Source: Mycobacterium intracellulare ATCC 13950
GTDB taxonomy: Bacteria; Actinomycetota; Actinomycetes; Mycobacteriales; Mycobacteriaceae
Assembly: GCF_000277125.1 (NCBI RefSeq)
Contig: NC_016946.1
Location: 4,340,001-4,404,000, forward strand
Direction of reading: 5' to 3'
Length of the DNA: 64,000 bases
Below, in pieces: positions 20,685 through 29,975 of this stretch. How positions within the stretch are numbered: the first letter of the stretch is position 1; every line of letters begins with the position of its first letter. Under the pieces are notes generated by a model, which did not search any database, was not told the DNA's origin, and saw nothing but the letters and a program-made list of their open reading frames with translations. Made by a program: the position numbers and the translations under genes.

Positions 20685-21491
20685 TCAGACGGTCACCGAG
20701 TCGCCGCGGTTCACCGTGACGATCCGGTCGCCCAGCCCGCGACGCTGCATTTGCCGGGTGAAGTCGGACAGCGGCGACGCGAACACCGCGTAGTCGTCGA
20801 AGTGCACCGGGATGGCCTTCGGCAGGCCCAGCATCGCGACGAGTTCGGCCCCCTGGCGACCGTCCATGGTTACGGTCAGCCCGAACGGAAGCCGCCGGCC
20901 GGCCGGCAGCCGGGTGCCGCCGAGGGGCAGCATGCCGACGTCGATCGGGTCGAACCGCGCCGGGATCTCGTCGAGCTCCTGGATCAGCAGGGTGTCCCCG
21001 GAGATGTAGAGCCGGCGCCGGGGTGAGCGGTCGGCGGAGCCGATTTCGAGCATGGTGCCCATCACCGGCGGCAGCAGGCGCCGGCTCCACCCCGGCGCGT
21101 GGCGCCCGGGCAGCGACGTGAGGGTCACGGTGGTGTCGCCCTTGGTGATCGTGTGCTGTTGCCAGGTTTGCAGGCCGCGCGCGTGCGCGAAACCGCGGTG
21201 GTGCAGGCGTTTGGCGGCGTGCGGCGTCGTGATGATGGGCAGGTCGTGGTCGAGACCCCGCTGCGACACCCTGTCCCAGTGGTCGCCGTGCAGATGGGAG
21301 AGCACGACGGCGTCGAGGCGCGGAAGTTCGTCGATGCCCAACGCCGGCTCCTTCAGGCGCTTGGACACCAGCCCGTGGCCGAGGTAGGCGCGTTGCCCGC
21401 GGTGCAGGAAATTCGGGTCGGTCAGCAGCGTCAGCCCGCCGACGGAAATCAGCGTGGTGGCGTTGCCGACGAACGTGACGGCGATGTCCAT
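20685..21491 (-). CDS. Metallo-beta-lactamase fold hydrolase (UlaG/NAPE-PLD-like)
   Basis: A 268-residue protein. The metal-binding motif is HLHGDHWDRV at about residues 66-75. Further conserved points are YISGDTLL (bridging Asp) and IPVHFDDYAVF (His) near the C-terminus. The subfamily with TLISVGGLTLLTDPNF at the N-terminus acts on phosphodiester or lactone bonds; the substrate here cannot be named. A 225-base gap with no gene separates it from the PPE start. I saw no clear promoter or repeat in that gap. Confidence 0.85.
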   Translation of the reverse strand: MDIAVTFVGNATTLISVGGLTLLTDPNFLHRGQRAYLGHGLVSKRLKEPALGIDELPRLDAVVLSHLHGDHWDRVSQRGLDHDLPIITTPHAAKRLHHRGFAHARGLQTWQQHTITKGDTTVTLTSLPGRHAPGWSRRLLPPVMGTMLEIGSADRSPRRRLYISGDTLLIQELDEIPARFDPIDVGMLPLGGTRLPAGRRLPFGLTVTMDGRQGAELVAMLGLPKAIPVHFDDYAVFASPLSDFTRQMQRRGLGDRIVTVNRGDSVTV

Positions 21492-21540
21492 ACGCGCGGG
21501 CTACCCGATCCCGGGCGGTCCACGCCGCGGGTTGCCCGCC

Positions 21541-21828
21541 TCAGTCGATGTGCGACGGGGGGTCGGCGAACGCGAGGTCCGACGGGCGCTGGTCGGGACC
21601 CATCACGTCGCAGTGCCCGTCGGGCACGAGGTAGGAACTGGCGCCGTTGGGAATCAGGCGGGTGACGGCCACGCAGCGTTGCCAGGTGCCGTCGGGCTGG
21701 ACGGGCCCGTCGCACTTGCTGAGCACGCCTCCCCCGTACTGGCAGCCGGCGCTCACCGGCGGTGCCCAGGCGATGAGCCCGGCGGCCGTCAGCAGGGCCG
21801 CCGATCCCGACACGATGCCGCGCTTCAT
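21541..21828 (-). CDS. Small secreted protein with paired Cys motif
   Basis: A 95-residue protein with a signal peptide (cleavage after PVSA, about residue 27). The mature part reads CQYGGGVLSKCDGPVQPDGT and a third Cys in WQRC, then one Cys in DGHCD, giving four Cys likely to form two disulfides. This CDGPVQPDGTWQRC signature recurs in small exported mycobacterial proteins of unknown function. It lies just upstream of the metallo-hydrolase on the same strand (49-base gap), so the two may be co-transcribed. Confidence 0.8.
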   Translation of the reverse strand: MKRGIVSGSAALLTAAGLIAWAPPVSAGCQYGGGVLSKCDGPVQPDGTWQRCVAVTRLIPNGASSYLVPDGHCDVMGPDQRPSDLAFADPPSHID

Positions 21829-21885
21829 GGTCGCCTCCCGTCACCTCGCCCTGGGGCCCTGCGGCGTTGCCGACTGCTTGTGACG

Positions 21886-22767
21886 CTACCGCTTGCGCAC
21901 CCTGTCCGCGTAGGGATCACGGCGGCTGACGAACTCGCGCCGCACGCCCGAGCGCGGGTCGGTGAACTCGATGCGCCGTGCCAACAACCGCAGCGGTGTG
22001 CTGAAGTCGTCGGGCGCAACGTCAATCACGTTGGGGTACAACGGATCCCCTTCGATCGGTATCCCCAGCGAGGCCATGTGCACGCGCAGCTGGTGGGTAC
22101 GCCCGGTGCGCGGGGTCAGCCGGTAGAGGCCGTCCGCGCTCACCAGCTCCACCAGCGTCTCGGCGTTGGCCGCTCCCGGCTCGCAGACCGCCTGCAGCTG
22201 ACCCCGGCGCTTGACGATGCGGCTTTTCACCACGCGGGGCAACCGCAGCGCCGGGTCCACGGCGGCGCGGGCCAGATACGTCTTGTCCACCAGGCCCCGC
22301 GAGAACAGCGTCTGGAACGCGCCCCGCATTTCGCGGCGCGCGGTGAACACCAGCACGCCGGCGGTCAGCCGGTCCAGCCGGTGCGCCGGGCTCAGCTCGG
22401 GCAGCTCCAGCTCCCGGCGCAGCCGCACCAGCGCGCTCTGCGCGACGTGTCGTCCCCGCGGCATGGTGGCCACGAAGTGGGGCTTGTCGACGACCACGAT
22501 GTCGTCATCGCGATAGAGCACCGGGATCTCGAACGGCACCGGCACCTCGTCGGGCAGCTCGCGGTAGAGGTAGACGCTCGCCCCGGCGGGCAGCACGGTC
22601 TTGGCATCGATCACCGCGCCGTCGGCGCCCACCACCTCCCCGGCCAGCACCTTGGCGCGGGCCGGCGCGCCGAACCGGGCGCTCAGCTCGGCCAGCACCG
22701 GTCCGCCCCGCAGCCGCACCCGCGCCGGGCCGAGCCCGTCACGCACGGGAAGCGGGGCGGGCCTCAC
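21886..22767 (-). CDS. RluA-family pseudouridine synthase
   Basis: A 293-residue enzyme, counterpart of Rv3300c. The start is GTG 22767, because it overlaps the glpD2 stop as GTGA; the longer frame upstream only reads through glpD2. The catalytic Asp lies in the RluA motif HRLDRLTAGVLVF, and the uridine-binding segments RTGRTHQLRVHM and IEGDPLYP follow. It isomerises uridine in rRNA or tRNA, but the target site is unknown. In M. tuberculosis phoY1 lies between this gene and glpD2; here it is absent and the two are directly coupled. Confidence 0.93.
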   Translation of the reverse strand: MRPAPLPVRDGLGPARVRLRGGPVLAELSARFGAPARAKVLAGEVVGADGAVIDAKTVLPAGASVYLYRELPDEVPVPFEIPVLYRDDDIVVVDKPHFVATMPRGRHVAQSALVRLRRELELPELSPAHRLDRLTAGVLVFTARREMRGAFQTLFSRGLVDKTYLARAAVDPALRLPRVVKSRIVKRRGQLQAVCEPGAANAETLVELVSADGLYRLTPRTGRTHQLRVHMASLGIPIEGDPLYPNVIDVAPDDFSTPLRLLARRIEFTDPRSGVRREFVSRRDPYADRVRKR

Positions 22768-24518
22768 TTGAGCGGGACCGGCTCGAGGATCTCGGCGCGG
22801 GCCTCGGGCGCGCTGGCCCGCAATTCGTCGGCCGACACGTCGTCGGGCTGGGCCTGGGACAGCACCTCGGCCTCCACCCGGGCGGTGTAGTTGGCGACCT
22901 CGCGGTCGATGTCCGCCGCGGACCAATTCAGCACCGGCGCAACCACATCCGCGACCTCGCGGGCGCAGTCGACACCGCGGTGTGAGTATTCGATGGAGAT
23001 GCGCATCCGGCGGGCCAGGACGTCCTCCAGATGCAAGGCCCCCTCGGCGGTCACGGCATAGAGCGCCTCGACCCGCAGGTAGCCCGGCGCCTCCTTGATC
23101 GGGTCGAGCAGGTCGGGGCGGTCGTCCGCCAGCGCCAGCACGTCGCCGATCAGCGAGCCGTAGCGGTCCAGCAGGTGGCGCACCCGGTAGGGGTGCAGCC
23201 CCTGCAGCTCGGCGACGTGCTCGGCCTGGTTGATGAGCGCGAAGTAACCGTCGGCGCCCAGCAGGCTGACCTTCTCGGTGATCGACGGCGCCACCCGCGC
23301 CGGAATGAATTGGGCCGCAGCGTCAATCGCATCCGCGGCCATCACCCGGTAGGTGGTGTACTTGCCGCCCGCGATGGCCACCAATCCCGGCGCGGGCACC
23401 GCCACGGCGTGCTCGCGGGACAGCTTCGAGGTTTCCTCGCTCTCCCCGGCCAGCAGCGGCCGCAGCCCGGCGTACACCCCGTCGATGTCGGCGTGGGTCA
23501 GCGGGATGGCCAGCACCGTGTTGACCGTGGTGAGGATGTAATCGATGTCGGCCTTGGTGGCCGCGGGATGGGCCAGGTCGAGATTCCAGTCGGTGTCGGT
23601 GGTGCCGATGATCCAGTGGCTGCCCCACGGGATGACGAACATCACCGACTTCTCGGTGCGCAGGATGATCGCGACGTCGCTGACGATGCGGTCGCGCGGC
23701 ACCACGATGTGCACGCCCTTGGAGGCCCGCACCTGAAATCGCCCGCGCTGCTTGGACAATGCCTGGATCTCGTCGGTCCACACCCCGGTCGCGTTGACCA
23801 CCACGTGGCCGCGGACTTCGGTGACCGCGCCGTCCTCGGAATCGCGGACCCGCACCCCGGTCACCCGATCGCCCTCGCGCAGCAGGGCAACGACCTGGGT
23901 GGAGGTACGCACCACCGCGCCGTAATGCGCTGCGGTGCGCGCGACGGTCATCGTGTGCCGGGCGTCGTCGACGACCGTGTCGTAGTAACGGATTCCGCCG
24001 ATCAACGAGCTGCGCTTGAGGCCCGGGCTCAACCGCAACGCGCCCGCACGGGTCAAATGCTTTTGTGCCGGAACGGATTTCGCGCCGCCCATCCGGTCGT
24101 AGAGAAAGATGCCGGCTGCGATGTAGGGCCGTTCCCACACGCGGTTGGTCAGCGGGAACAGGAACGGCATCGGCTTGACCAGGTGCGGCGCCAGCGTGGT
24201 CAGCGACAGCTCGCGCTCGTAGAGCGCCTCGCGGACCAGGCCGAACTCCAGTTGCTCGAGGTAGCGCAGGCCGCCGTGGAACATCTTCGATGAGCGGCTC
24301 GAGGTGCCCGAGGCGAAGTCGCGCGCTTCCACCAGCGCCACCTTGAGCCCGCGGGTCGCGGCGTCCAGCGCGCAGCCCGAACCCACCACGCCGCCGCCGA
24401 TCACGACCACGTCGAACTGCTCGGCGCCCAGCCGGTCCCAGGCCGCCTGCCGCTGTTCCGGACCCAGCACGGACACCGGCGAGCTTCGCTGGGTGGACGC
24501 GTGGATGGGATCAGTCAC
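22764..24518 (-). CDS. glpD2: FAD-dependent glycerol-3-phosphate dehydrogenase
   Basis: A 584-residue aerobic glycerol-3-phosphate dehydrogenase (Rv3302c is 585), GTG start. The FAD dinucleotide fold is VVIGGGVVGSGCALDAATRG at about residues 37-56. SGTSSRSSKMFHGGLRYLE, the second FAD segment, and the substrate region WIIGTTDTDWN are also seen. A C-terminal helical domain completes it. It oxidises glycerol 3-phosphate to dihydroxyacetone phosphate and passes electrons to menaquinone at the membrane. It is followed by the coupled RluA gene and preceded, after 59 bases, by lpdA on the same strand. Confidence 0.96.
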   Translation of the reverse strand: MTDPIHASTQRSSPVSVLGPEQRQAAWDRLGAEQFDVVVIGGGVVGSGCALDAATRGLKVALVEARDFASGTSSRSSKMFHGGLRYLEQLEFGLVREALYERELSLTTLAPHLVKPMPFLFPLTNRVWERPYIAAGIFLYDRMGGAKSVPAQKHLTRAGALRLSPGLKRSSLIGGIRYYDTVVDDARHTMTVARTAAHYGAVVRTSTQVVALLREGDRVTGVRVRDSEDGAVTEVRGHVVVNATGVWTDEIQALSKQRGRFQVRASKGVHIVVPRDRIVSDVAIILRTEKSVMFVIPWGSHWIIGTTDTDWNLDLAHPAATKADIDYILTTVNTVLAIPLTHADIDGVYAGLRPLLAGESEETSKLSREHAVAVPAPGLVAIAGGKYTTYRVMAADAIDAAAQFIPARVAPSITEKVSLLGADGYFALINQAEHVAELQGLHPYRVRHLLDRYGSLIGDVLALADDRPDLLDPIKEAPGYLRVEALYAVTAEGALHLEDVLARRMRISIEYSHRGVDCAREVADVVAPVLNWSAADIDREVANYTARVEAEVLSQAQPDDVSADELRASAPEARAEILEPVPLK

Positions 24519-24577
24519 GACCTGGACTCCTCACTGGGTTACTCATCAGTAGGGGCGTGCTGCACCAAGGCTAACCG

Positions 24578-25993
24578 CTAGTCCAGATCGTCGTGCGCCA
24601 TCAGCCGCCGCGCCGCCTCGGTGATCGAGCCGGACAGCGACGGATACACCGCCAGCGTCTGCGCCAGCTCGTTGACCGTGATGCGGTTCTGCACGGCCAC
24701 GGCGATCGGCAGGATCAGCTCGGACGCGATCGGCGCCACCACCACGCCGCCGATCACCACGCCGGTGGACTTGCGGCAGAACACCTTCACGAACCCCTGC
24801 CGCAGCCCGGACATCTTCGCGCGCGCGTTGGTGCGCAGCGGCAGCATGATCGTGCGCGCCGACACCGAACCGTCGTCGATCATGGTCTGCGGCACCCCGA
24901 CGGCGGCGATCTCGGGGCGGGTGAACACCGTCGCCGCCACCGTGCGCAACCGGATCGGGCTGACGCCCTCGCCCAGCGCGTGATACATCGCGATGCGGCC
25001 CTGCATGGCCGCGACCGAGGCCAGCGGCAGCAGGCCGGTGCAGTCGCCGGCGGCGTAGATGCCGGACACCGAGGTCCGCGACACCCGGTCCACGGTCAGG
25101 TAGCCGCCGCGGCCCAGCTCGATGCCGACCCGTTCGAGGCCCAGGCCGTTGGTGTTGGGCACCGAACCGATGGTCATCAGCGCGTGGCTGCCTTCCACGG
25201 TGCGCCCGTCGGCCAGGGTGACCAGCACGCCGTCCCCGGTGCGGGTGACCGACGCGGCGCGGGCGTTCTTCACCAGCTTCACGCCGCGCTCGGAGAACGC
25301 GGCCTCCAGCACCCGGGCGGCGTCGGCGTCCTCATACGGCAGCACCCGGTCGCGGCTGGCGACGACCGTCACCGGCACACCCAATTCGGTGTAGGCGTGC
25401 ACGAACTCCGCCCCGGTGACCCCCGACCCGACCACGATGAGGTGCTCGGGCAGCGCCTCCAGGTCGTAGAGCTGGCGCCAGGTCAGGATGCGCTCGCCGT
25501 CGGGCTGGGCCGACGGCAGCACCCGCGGGCTGGCGCCGGTGGCGATCAGCACCACGTCGGCCTCGTACTCGCTGGTGGTGCCGTCCCGGGCGGTTGCCTT
25601 GATGTTGTGGCGGGCCAGCCCGGGCGTGGGGTCGATCAGCTCGCCGCGGCCGGCCACCACGTGCACGCCCACGCCGAGCAGCTGATCGGCGATGTCGGCC
25701 GACTGATCGGTGGCGAGTTGCTTGACGCGGGAGTGGATCTGCCGCAGCGAGAGCTTGGCGTCGTCGATGTCGATCTCGAAGCCCAGCCGCGGCGCGCGGC
25801 GCAGCTCGGTGCGCAGCCAGGTCGACGCGATGAACGTCTTGGACGGCACGCAGTCGTCCAGGACGGCGGCCCCGCCGATGCCCTCGGACTCGATGACGGT
25901 GACGTGCGTCGTGTCGGGGTGGGAAGTGGCGGCCACCAGCGCGGCTTCGTAACCGGCCGGGCCGCCACCGAGGATCACGATGCGCGTCGCCAC
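24578..25993 (-). CDS. lpdA: LpdA, flavoprotein NAD(P)H quinone reductase
   Basis: A 471-residue member of the flavoprotein disulfide reductase family, GTG start. FAD binding is seen in VILGGGPAGYEAALVAA, NAD(P) binding in VVGSGVTGAEFVHAY, and the second FAD segment in GIYAAGDCTGLLPLA. The redox disulfide of lipoamide dehydrogenases is lost: the usual CxxxxC reads AVLDDC, leaving one Cys before VPSK. This agrees with M. tuberculosis LpdA (Rv3303c), which reduces quinones rather than lipoamide and protects from oxidative stress. It is upstream of glpD2 on the same strand. Confidence 0.95.
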   Translation of the reverse strand: MATRIVILGGGPAGYEAALVAATSHPDTTHVTVIESEGIGGAAVLDDCVPSKTFIASTWLRTELRRAPRLGFEIDIDDAKLSLRQIHSRVKQLATDQSADIADQLLGVGVHVVAGRGELIDPTPGLARHNIKATARDGTTSEYEADVVLIATGASPRVLPSAQPDGERILTWRQLYDLEALPEHLIVVGSGVTGAEFVHAYTELGVPVTVVASRDRVLPYEDADAARVLEAAFSERGVKLVKNARAASVTRTGDGVLVTLADGRTVEGSHALMTIGSVPNTNGLGLERVGIELGRGGYLTVDRVSRTSVSGIYAAGDCTGLLPLASVAAMQGRIAMYHALGEGVSPIRLRTVAATVFTRPEIAAVGVPQTMIDDGSVSARTIMLPLRTNARAKMSGLRQGFVKVFCRKSTGVVIGGVVVAPIASELILPIAVAVQNRITVNELAQTLAVYPSLSGSITEAARRLMAHDDLD

Positions 25994-26075
25994 AGCCCTA
26001 ACCTAACGAAGCCGGGCGCACGCCGCCCAACGCTCGGGGGAAGACCGGGCCAGCTCGGACGTCTAAGCTTTCCCC

Positions 26076-26555
26076 GTGCCGCTCTACGCCGCGTACGGGT
26101 CGAACATGGACCCCGAACAGATGCTGAAGCGCGCACCCCATTCGCCGATGGCCGGAACGGGCTGGCTGCACGGGTGGCGGTTGACGTTCGGCGGCGAGGA
26201 CATCGGCTGGGAGGGCGCGCTGGCGACCGTGGTCGAGGATCCGGACTCCAAGGTGTTCGTCGTCCTCTACGACATGACACCGGCCGACGAGATCAACCTG
26301 GACCGCTGGGAGGGCTCGGAGTTCGGCGTCCACCAGAAGATCCGCTGCCGGGTCGAGCGCATCTCGTCGGACACCACCACCGACCCGGTCCTGGCGTGGC
26401 TGTACGTGCTGGACGCGTGGGAGGGCGGACTACCGTCGGCCCGGTACCTCGGGGTCATGGCGGACGCCGCCGAAATTGCCGGTGCGCCAAGCGATTACGT
26501 GCACAGCCTGCGCACTCGCCCGGCCCGCAACATCGGCCCGGGCACCAGCGCCTGA
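26076..26555 (+). CDS. Gamma-glutamylcyclotransferase-like protein
   Basis: A 159-residue protein of the GGCT/AIG2 fold, the same length as Rv3304. It starts GTG CCG, giving LYAAYGSNMDPEQM at the N-terminus, where YGSN is the family substrate loop. The start is fixed by the position of that motif. Members open gamma-glutamyl amines to 5-oxoproline, but the substrate is not known in mycobacteria, which use mycothiol rather than glutathione. It diverges from lpdA across 82 bases. Confidence 0.85.
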   Translation: MPLYAAYGSNMDPEQMLKRAPHSPMAGTGWLHGWRLTFGGEDIGWEGALATVVEDPDSKVFVVLYDMTPADEINLDRWEGSEFGVHQKIRCRVERISSDTTTDPVLAWLYVLDAWEGGLPSARYLGVMADAAEIAGAPSDYVHSLRTRPARNIGPGTSA

Positions 26556-26636
26556 AAAATCACTCGCCTCTGGGCGATCAGGAGTGTAGACAGACAGACC
26601 GAAAACCTACGCGTACTTCCACGGAAGGAAATTCGA

Positions 26637-27554
26637 CTGTCAATCCTGTCCGCACCGCCGGTCGCCGACGCACTGGCGCGAGCGTTCGCCGCCGCGGTCA
26701 ACCCGGCCCCCAGGGCCGCCGTGCGCTTCCCCGAGGTTTCGGGCCGCACGAGCGAAATCACCGTCCCCACCCGGCACGGCCCCACCCGCGCGACCGTCTA
26801 TCACCCGCCGGCCGGCACCACCGACCCGCCCGTCTATGTCAACGTGCACGGCGGCGGGTTCGTGGTCGGGCACCCCGAACAGGACGACCCGTGGTGCCGC
26901 TACCTGGCCGCCAGCGCGGGCGTGGTGGTGATCAACCCCGACTACGTGCTGGCGCCGCGTCACCGCTTTCCCGCCGCGGTGCACCAGATCTATGACGTGG
27001 TGCGCTGGGCGGCCGGCCCGCACCCCGACTGGGACGGTGCCCGGCTGTGCGTCGGCGGCCAGAGCGCGGGCGGCAACCTGTCCGCCGCGGCGGCCCGGCT
27101 CGCGTGGGAGAACGGCGGCCCGCCGATCGCGTTGCAGGTGTTGCACTACGCCCCGCTTGACCTGGTCACGCCCACCCGCGACAAGCCGTCCACGCTCGGC
27201 CGCCGGGCGATCATGAAGCCGTGGATGGGCGAGGTCTTCGACACCGCCTACATACCCGAGCGGGCGCAGCGGCGCGACCGCCTGGCCTCGCCCGCCTGGG
27301 GGAACAACGCCGACGACATCGCCGGCATCGCGCCGGCGCTGGTCGTGACGGCCGAGCACGACCGCCTTTGCGGCGAAGCCCGCCGGTACGCGGAAAAGCT
27401 GGACGCGGCAGGCGCGTTGGCGGAGTACTACGAGGTGGCCGGCGTCGACCACGGATACAACATCATGAGCCGGGCCGGCGAGGTCACGCGCCGCGCGTAC
27501 GCCCACATCGCCGGCCACGTCGTGCGCGCCACCAACCGCGGTGGCGCCCGCTAA
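26637..27554 (+). CDS. HSL-family alpha/beta hydrolase (esterase), probable CTG start
   Basis: A hormone-sensitive-lipase type esterase. The oxyanion motif VHGGGFVVGHPEQD, nucleophile Ser in CVGGQSAGGNLS, Asp in VTAEHDRLCG and His in GVDHGYN are all present. No ATG, GTG or TTG occurs in frame between the upstream stop at 26553 and GTG 26721. Starting there would drop a coding-looking N-terminus (SILSAPPVADALARAFAA). A strong GGAAGGAA at 26623-26630 points to CTG 26637 as initiator, giving 305 residues. The 277-residue form from GTG 26721 is the alternative. Substrate is unknown; the closest named relatives are Lip enzymes. Confidence 0.8.
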   Translation: MSILSAPPVADALARAFAAAVNPAPRAAVRFPEVSGRTSEITVPTRHGPTRATVYHPPAGTTDPPVYVNVHGGGFVVGHPEQDDPWCRYLAASAGVVVINPDYVLAPRHRFPAAVHQIYDVVRWAAGPHPDWDGARLCVGGQSAGGNLSAAAARLAWENGGPPIALQVLHYAPLDLVTPTRDKPSTLGRRAIMKPWMGEVFDTAYIPERAQRRDRLASPAWGNNADDIAGIAPALVVTAEHDRLCGEARRYAEKLDAAGALAEYYEVAGVDHGYNIMSRAGEVTRRAYAHIAGHVVRATNRGGAR

Positions 27555-28729
27555 GACCGCTCGAACGCCGCCGACTGCTCGACGATGTTGGCCAGCACCC
27601 GCACCCCGATCGCCAGGGCCCGCTCGTCGAGATTGAACGTCGGCTGGTGCAGGTCCAGCTGCGGCCCCACCCCCGGCCACACCCCCAGCCGCGCCATCGC
27701 GCCGGGGATCTCCTCCAGGTACCAGGAGAAGTCCTCGCCGCCCCCGGACTGGCGGGTGTCGGCCAGCGCGTCGGGGCCGACGGCCTCGATCGCGTGGGTG
27801 AGGATGCGCGTCGAGACGTCCTCGTTGACCACCGGCGGCACGCCGCGGCGGTATTGCAGCGTGTGCTCGATGGCCAGCGGCGCCAGCAGCCCGGCCACGG
27901 TCTCGCGGATGATCTCCTCGAGCCCCACCCAGGTCTGCCGGCTGGCGGTGCGCACGGTGCCGGCCAGCACGCCGGTCTGCGGGATGGCGTTGGCGGCCAC
28001 GCCGGCGTTGACCGCGCCCCACACCAGCACGGTGCCGTTGCGCGGGTCGATGCGCCGCGACAAGACCCCGGGCAGGCCGGTGATCAGCGTGCCCAGCCCG
28101 TACACCAGGTCGGCGGTCAGGTGGGGGCGCGAGGTGTGGCCGCCGGGTGAGTACAGCGTGATCTCGATCTGGTCGGCGGCCGAGGTGATGGGGCCGTGCC
28201 GGACCGCGATCTTGCCGACCTCCAGCCGGGGATCGCAGTGCAGCGCGAAGATCCGGGATACCCCGCTGATGGCGCCGGCCGCGATGGCGTCGATCGCCCC
28301 GCCGGGCATGAGTTCCTCGGCGGCCTGGAAGAGCAACCGCACCCCGACCGGCAGCTCGGGGACCGACGCCAGCGCCAGGGCCGTGCCCAGCAGGATGGCG
28401 GTGTGCGCGTCGTGGCCGCAGGCGTGCGCGACGTTGGGCATGGTGGACGTGTAGGGGGCGCCGGTGCGTTCGGCCATCGGCAGGGCGTCCATGTCGGCCC
28501 GCAGCGCGATCCGGGGCTCGTGCTCGGGGCCGATGTCGCAGACCAGTCCCGTGCCGCCGGGCAACACCTTCGGGTTGAGCCCCGCTTCGGCCAGCCGCTC
28601 GGCGACGAACTGGGTGGTGGCGTACTCCTGGCGGCCCAGCTCGGGGTAGCGGTGGATGTGCCGGCGCCATTCGACCAGGTCTGCGTGATGAGAGGCCAGC
28701 CAGGATTCGGCGGCGTCGGCGAGTCTCAT
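27551..28729 (-). CDS. amiA1: AmiA1, M20-family amidohydrolase
   Basis: A 392-residue M20D metallo-amidohydrolase (Rv3305c is 389). Metal-site motifs seen are ACGHDAHTAILLG, QAAEELMPGGAIDA (catalytic Glu pair) and HCDPRLEVG. Homologues remove acyl or carbamoyl groups from amino acids or cleave indole-acetyl amides. It starts in the stop of amiB1 (ATGA), so the two are coupled and may act on the same class of substrate. The stop overlaps the convergent esterase. The real substrate is unknown. Confidence 0.93.
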   Translation of the reverse strand: MRLADAAESWLASHHADLVEWRRHIHRYPELGRQEYATTQFVAERLAEAGLNPKVLPGGTGLVCDIGPEHEPRIALRADMDALPMAERTGAPYTSTMPNVAHACGHDAHTAILLGTALALASVPELPVGVRLLFQAAEELMPGGAIDAIAAGAISGVSRIFALHCDPRLEVGKIAVRHGPITSAADQIEITLYSPGGHTSRPHLTADLVYGLGTLITGLPGVLSRRIDPRNGTVLVWGAVNAGVAANAIPQTGVLAGTVRTASRQTWVGLEEIIRETVAGLLAPLAIEHTLQYRRGVPPVVNEDVSTRILTHAIEAVGPDALADTRQSGGGEDFSWYLEEIPGAMARLGVWPGVGPQLDLHQPTFNLDERALAIGVRVLANIVEQSAAFERS

Positions 28730-29928
28730 GCGCGCTCCTCGCCGCGTCTGCGTTCGTGCGCCGCCATCACCCGGTCGCGTTCGGCGGGCGTCTGGGCCAG
28801 CTGGACCACCGTGCGTGCCAGCATGATCGCGCCCTCGATCACGGCGCGGTCGGCGCTGGGGTTGGTGGCGGCCTCGGCGAAGCCGCGCTGGTGCACCATG
28901 GCCCCGCCGGAGTCGAGCCCGATCACCGGGTGGATCCCCGGCAGCGCCTTGGTCACGTTGCCCATGTCGGTGCTGCCCATGGGCAGCGCCGCCTCGTACT
29001 CGCGGGCCACCGGCTCGCGGCCGAGCCGGCGCATCTCCTCGCGAAAGACGTCGGCCAGCCATTGGTCGGGGGTGAGTTCGTCGTAGGCGGGTGCCGGGTT
29101 GTCGATGTCGTATTCGCAACCGGTGGCCAGCGCGCCCGCGGCGAAGCAGGCGTACATCCTGCCCTCGAGTTCCCGGAGCGAGTCGGCTTCGACCGCGCGC
29201 ATCGCGTACTGAAGCGTCGCGCGCCCGGGGATGACGTTGACCGCCTGCCCGCCGTCGGTGACGATCCCGTGCACCAGCTGCCCGGGCGCCAGTTGCTGGC
29301 GCAGCAGCCCGACGGCCACCTGCGCGACGGTCACGGCGTCGGCGGCGTTGATCCCGAGGTGCGGCGCGACGGCGGCGTGGGATTCCGTGCCGCGGTACGT
29401 GATGGTCGCCTCGGACAGGGCCAGCGAGCGGGCCGCGGCGATATCCGTCGGCCCGGGATGGAGCATGACGGCGGCGGCGATGTCATCGAACACCCCCGCC
29501 CGCAACAACAGCGCCTTGCCGCCGCCGGCCTCCTCGGCGGGAGTCCCCAGCAGCGCCACCCGCAGGCCCAGCTCGTCGGCGACCTCGGCCAGCGCCAGCG
29601 CGGTGCCCACCGCCGAGGCGGCGATGATGTTGTGGCCGCAGGCGTGCCCGATCTCGGGCAGCGCGTCGTATTCGGCGCACACCCCGACGGTCAACGGCCC
29701 GCTGCCGTAGTCGGCGCGGAAGGCGGTGTCCAGACCGCCGGGGGCGGCGGTGATCTCGAAGCCACGCTCGGCGACGAGTGCCTGCGCCTTGGCGCAGCTG
29801 CGGTGCTCGGCGAACGCCAGCTCGGGCTCGGCGTGAATGGCGTGCGACAACTCGACGAGGTCGCCGCCGCGCCGCCGCACGACAGCTTCGACGCTGTCCA
29901 GCAGGCTGTCTAACGGGGCGGTGGGCAC
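28726..29928 (-). CDS. amiB1: AmiB1, M20-family amidohydrolase
   Basis: A 400-residue M20D family member (Rv3306c is 394), GTG start. Visible are GHACGHNIIAASAVG, GTPAEEAGGGKALL with the paired Glu, and MGSTDMGNVTKALPG at the C-terminal metal site. It resembles p-aminobenzoyl-glutamate hydrolase and amidohydrolase paralogues and shares the fold of AmiA1, which overlaps it by four bases downstream. Together they form a two-gene operon. Substrate assignment is not possible from sequence. Confidence 0.93.
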   Translation of the reverse strand: MPTAPLDSLLDSVEAVVRRRGGDLVELSHAIHAEPELAFAEHRSCAKAQALVAERGFEITAAPGGLDTAFRADYGSGPLTVGVCAEYDALPEIGHACGHNIIAASAVGTALALAEVADELGLRVALLGTPAEEAGGGKALLLRAGVFDDIAAAVMLHPGPTDIAAARSLALSEATITYRGTESHAAVAPHLGINAADAVTVAQVAVGLLRQQLAPGQLVHGIVTDGGQAVNVIPGRATLQYAMRAVEADSLRELEGRMYACFAAGALATGCEYDIDNPAPAYDELTPDQWLADVFREEMRRLGREPVAREYEAALPMGSTDMGNVTKALPGIHPVIGLDSGGAMVHQRGFAEAATNPSADRAVIEGAIMLARTVVQLAQTPAERDRVMAAHERRRGEERA

Positions 29929-29975
29929 TCTCGCAGTATGTCACTCACCGGCCTACGGCCCTGAGGCCCTGAGGG

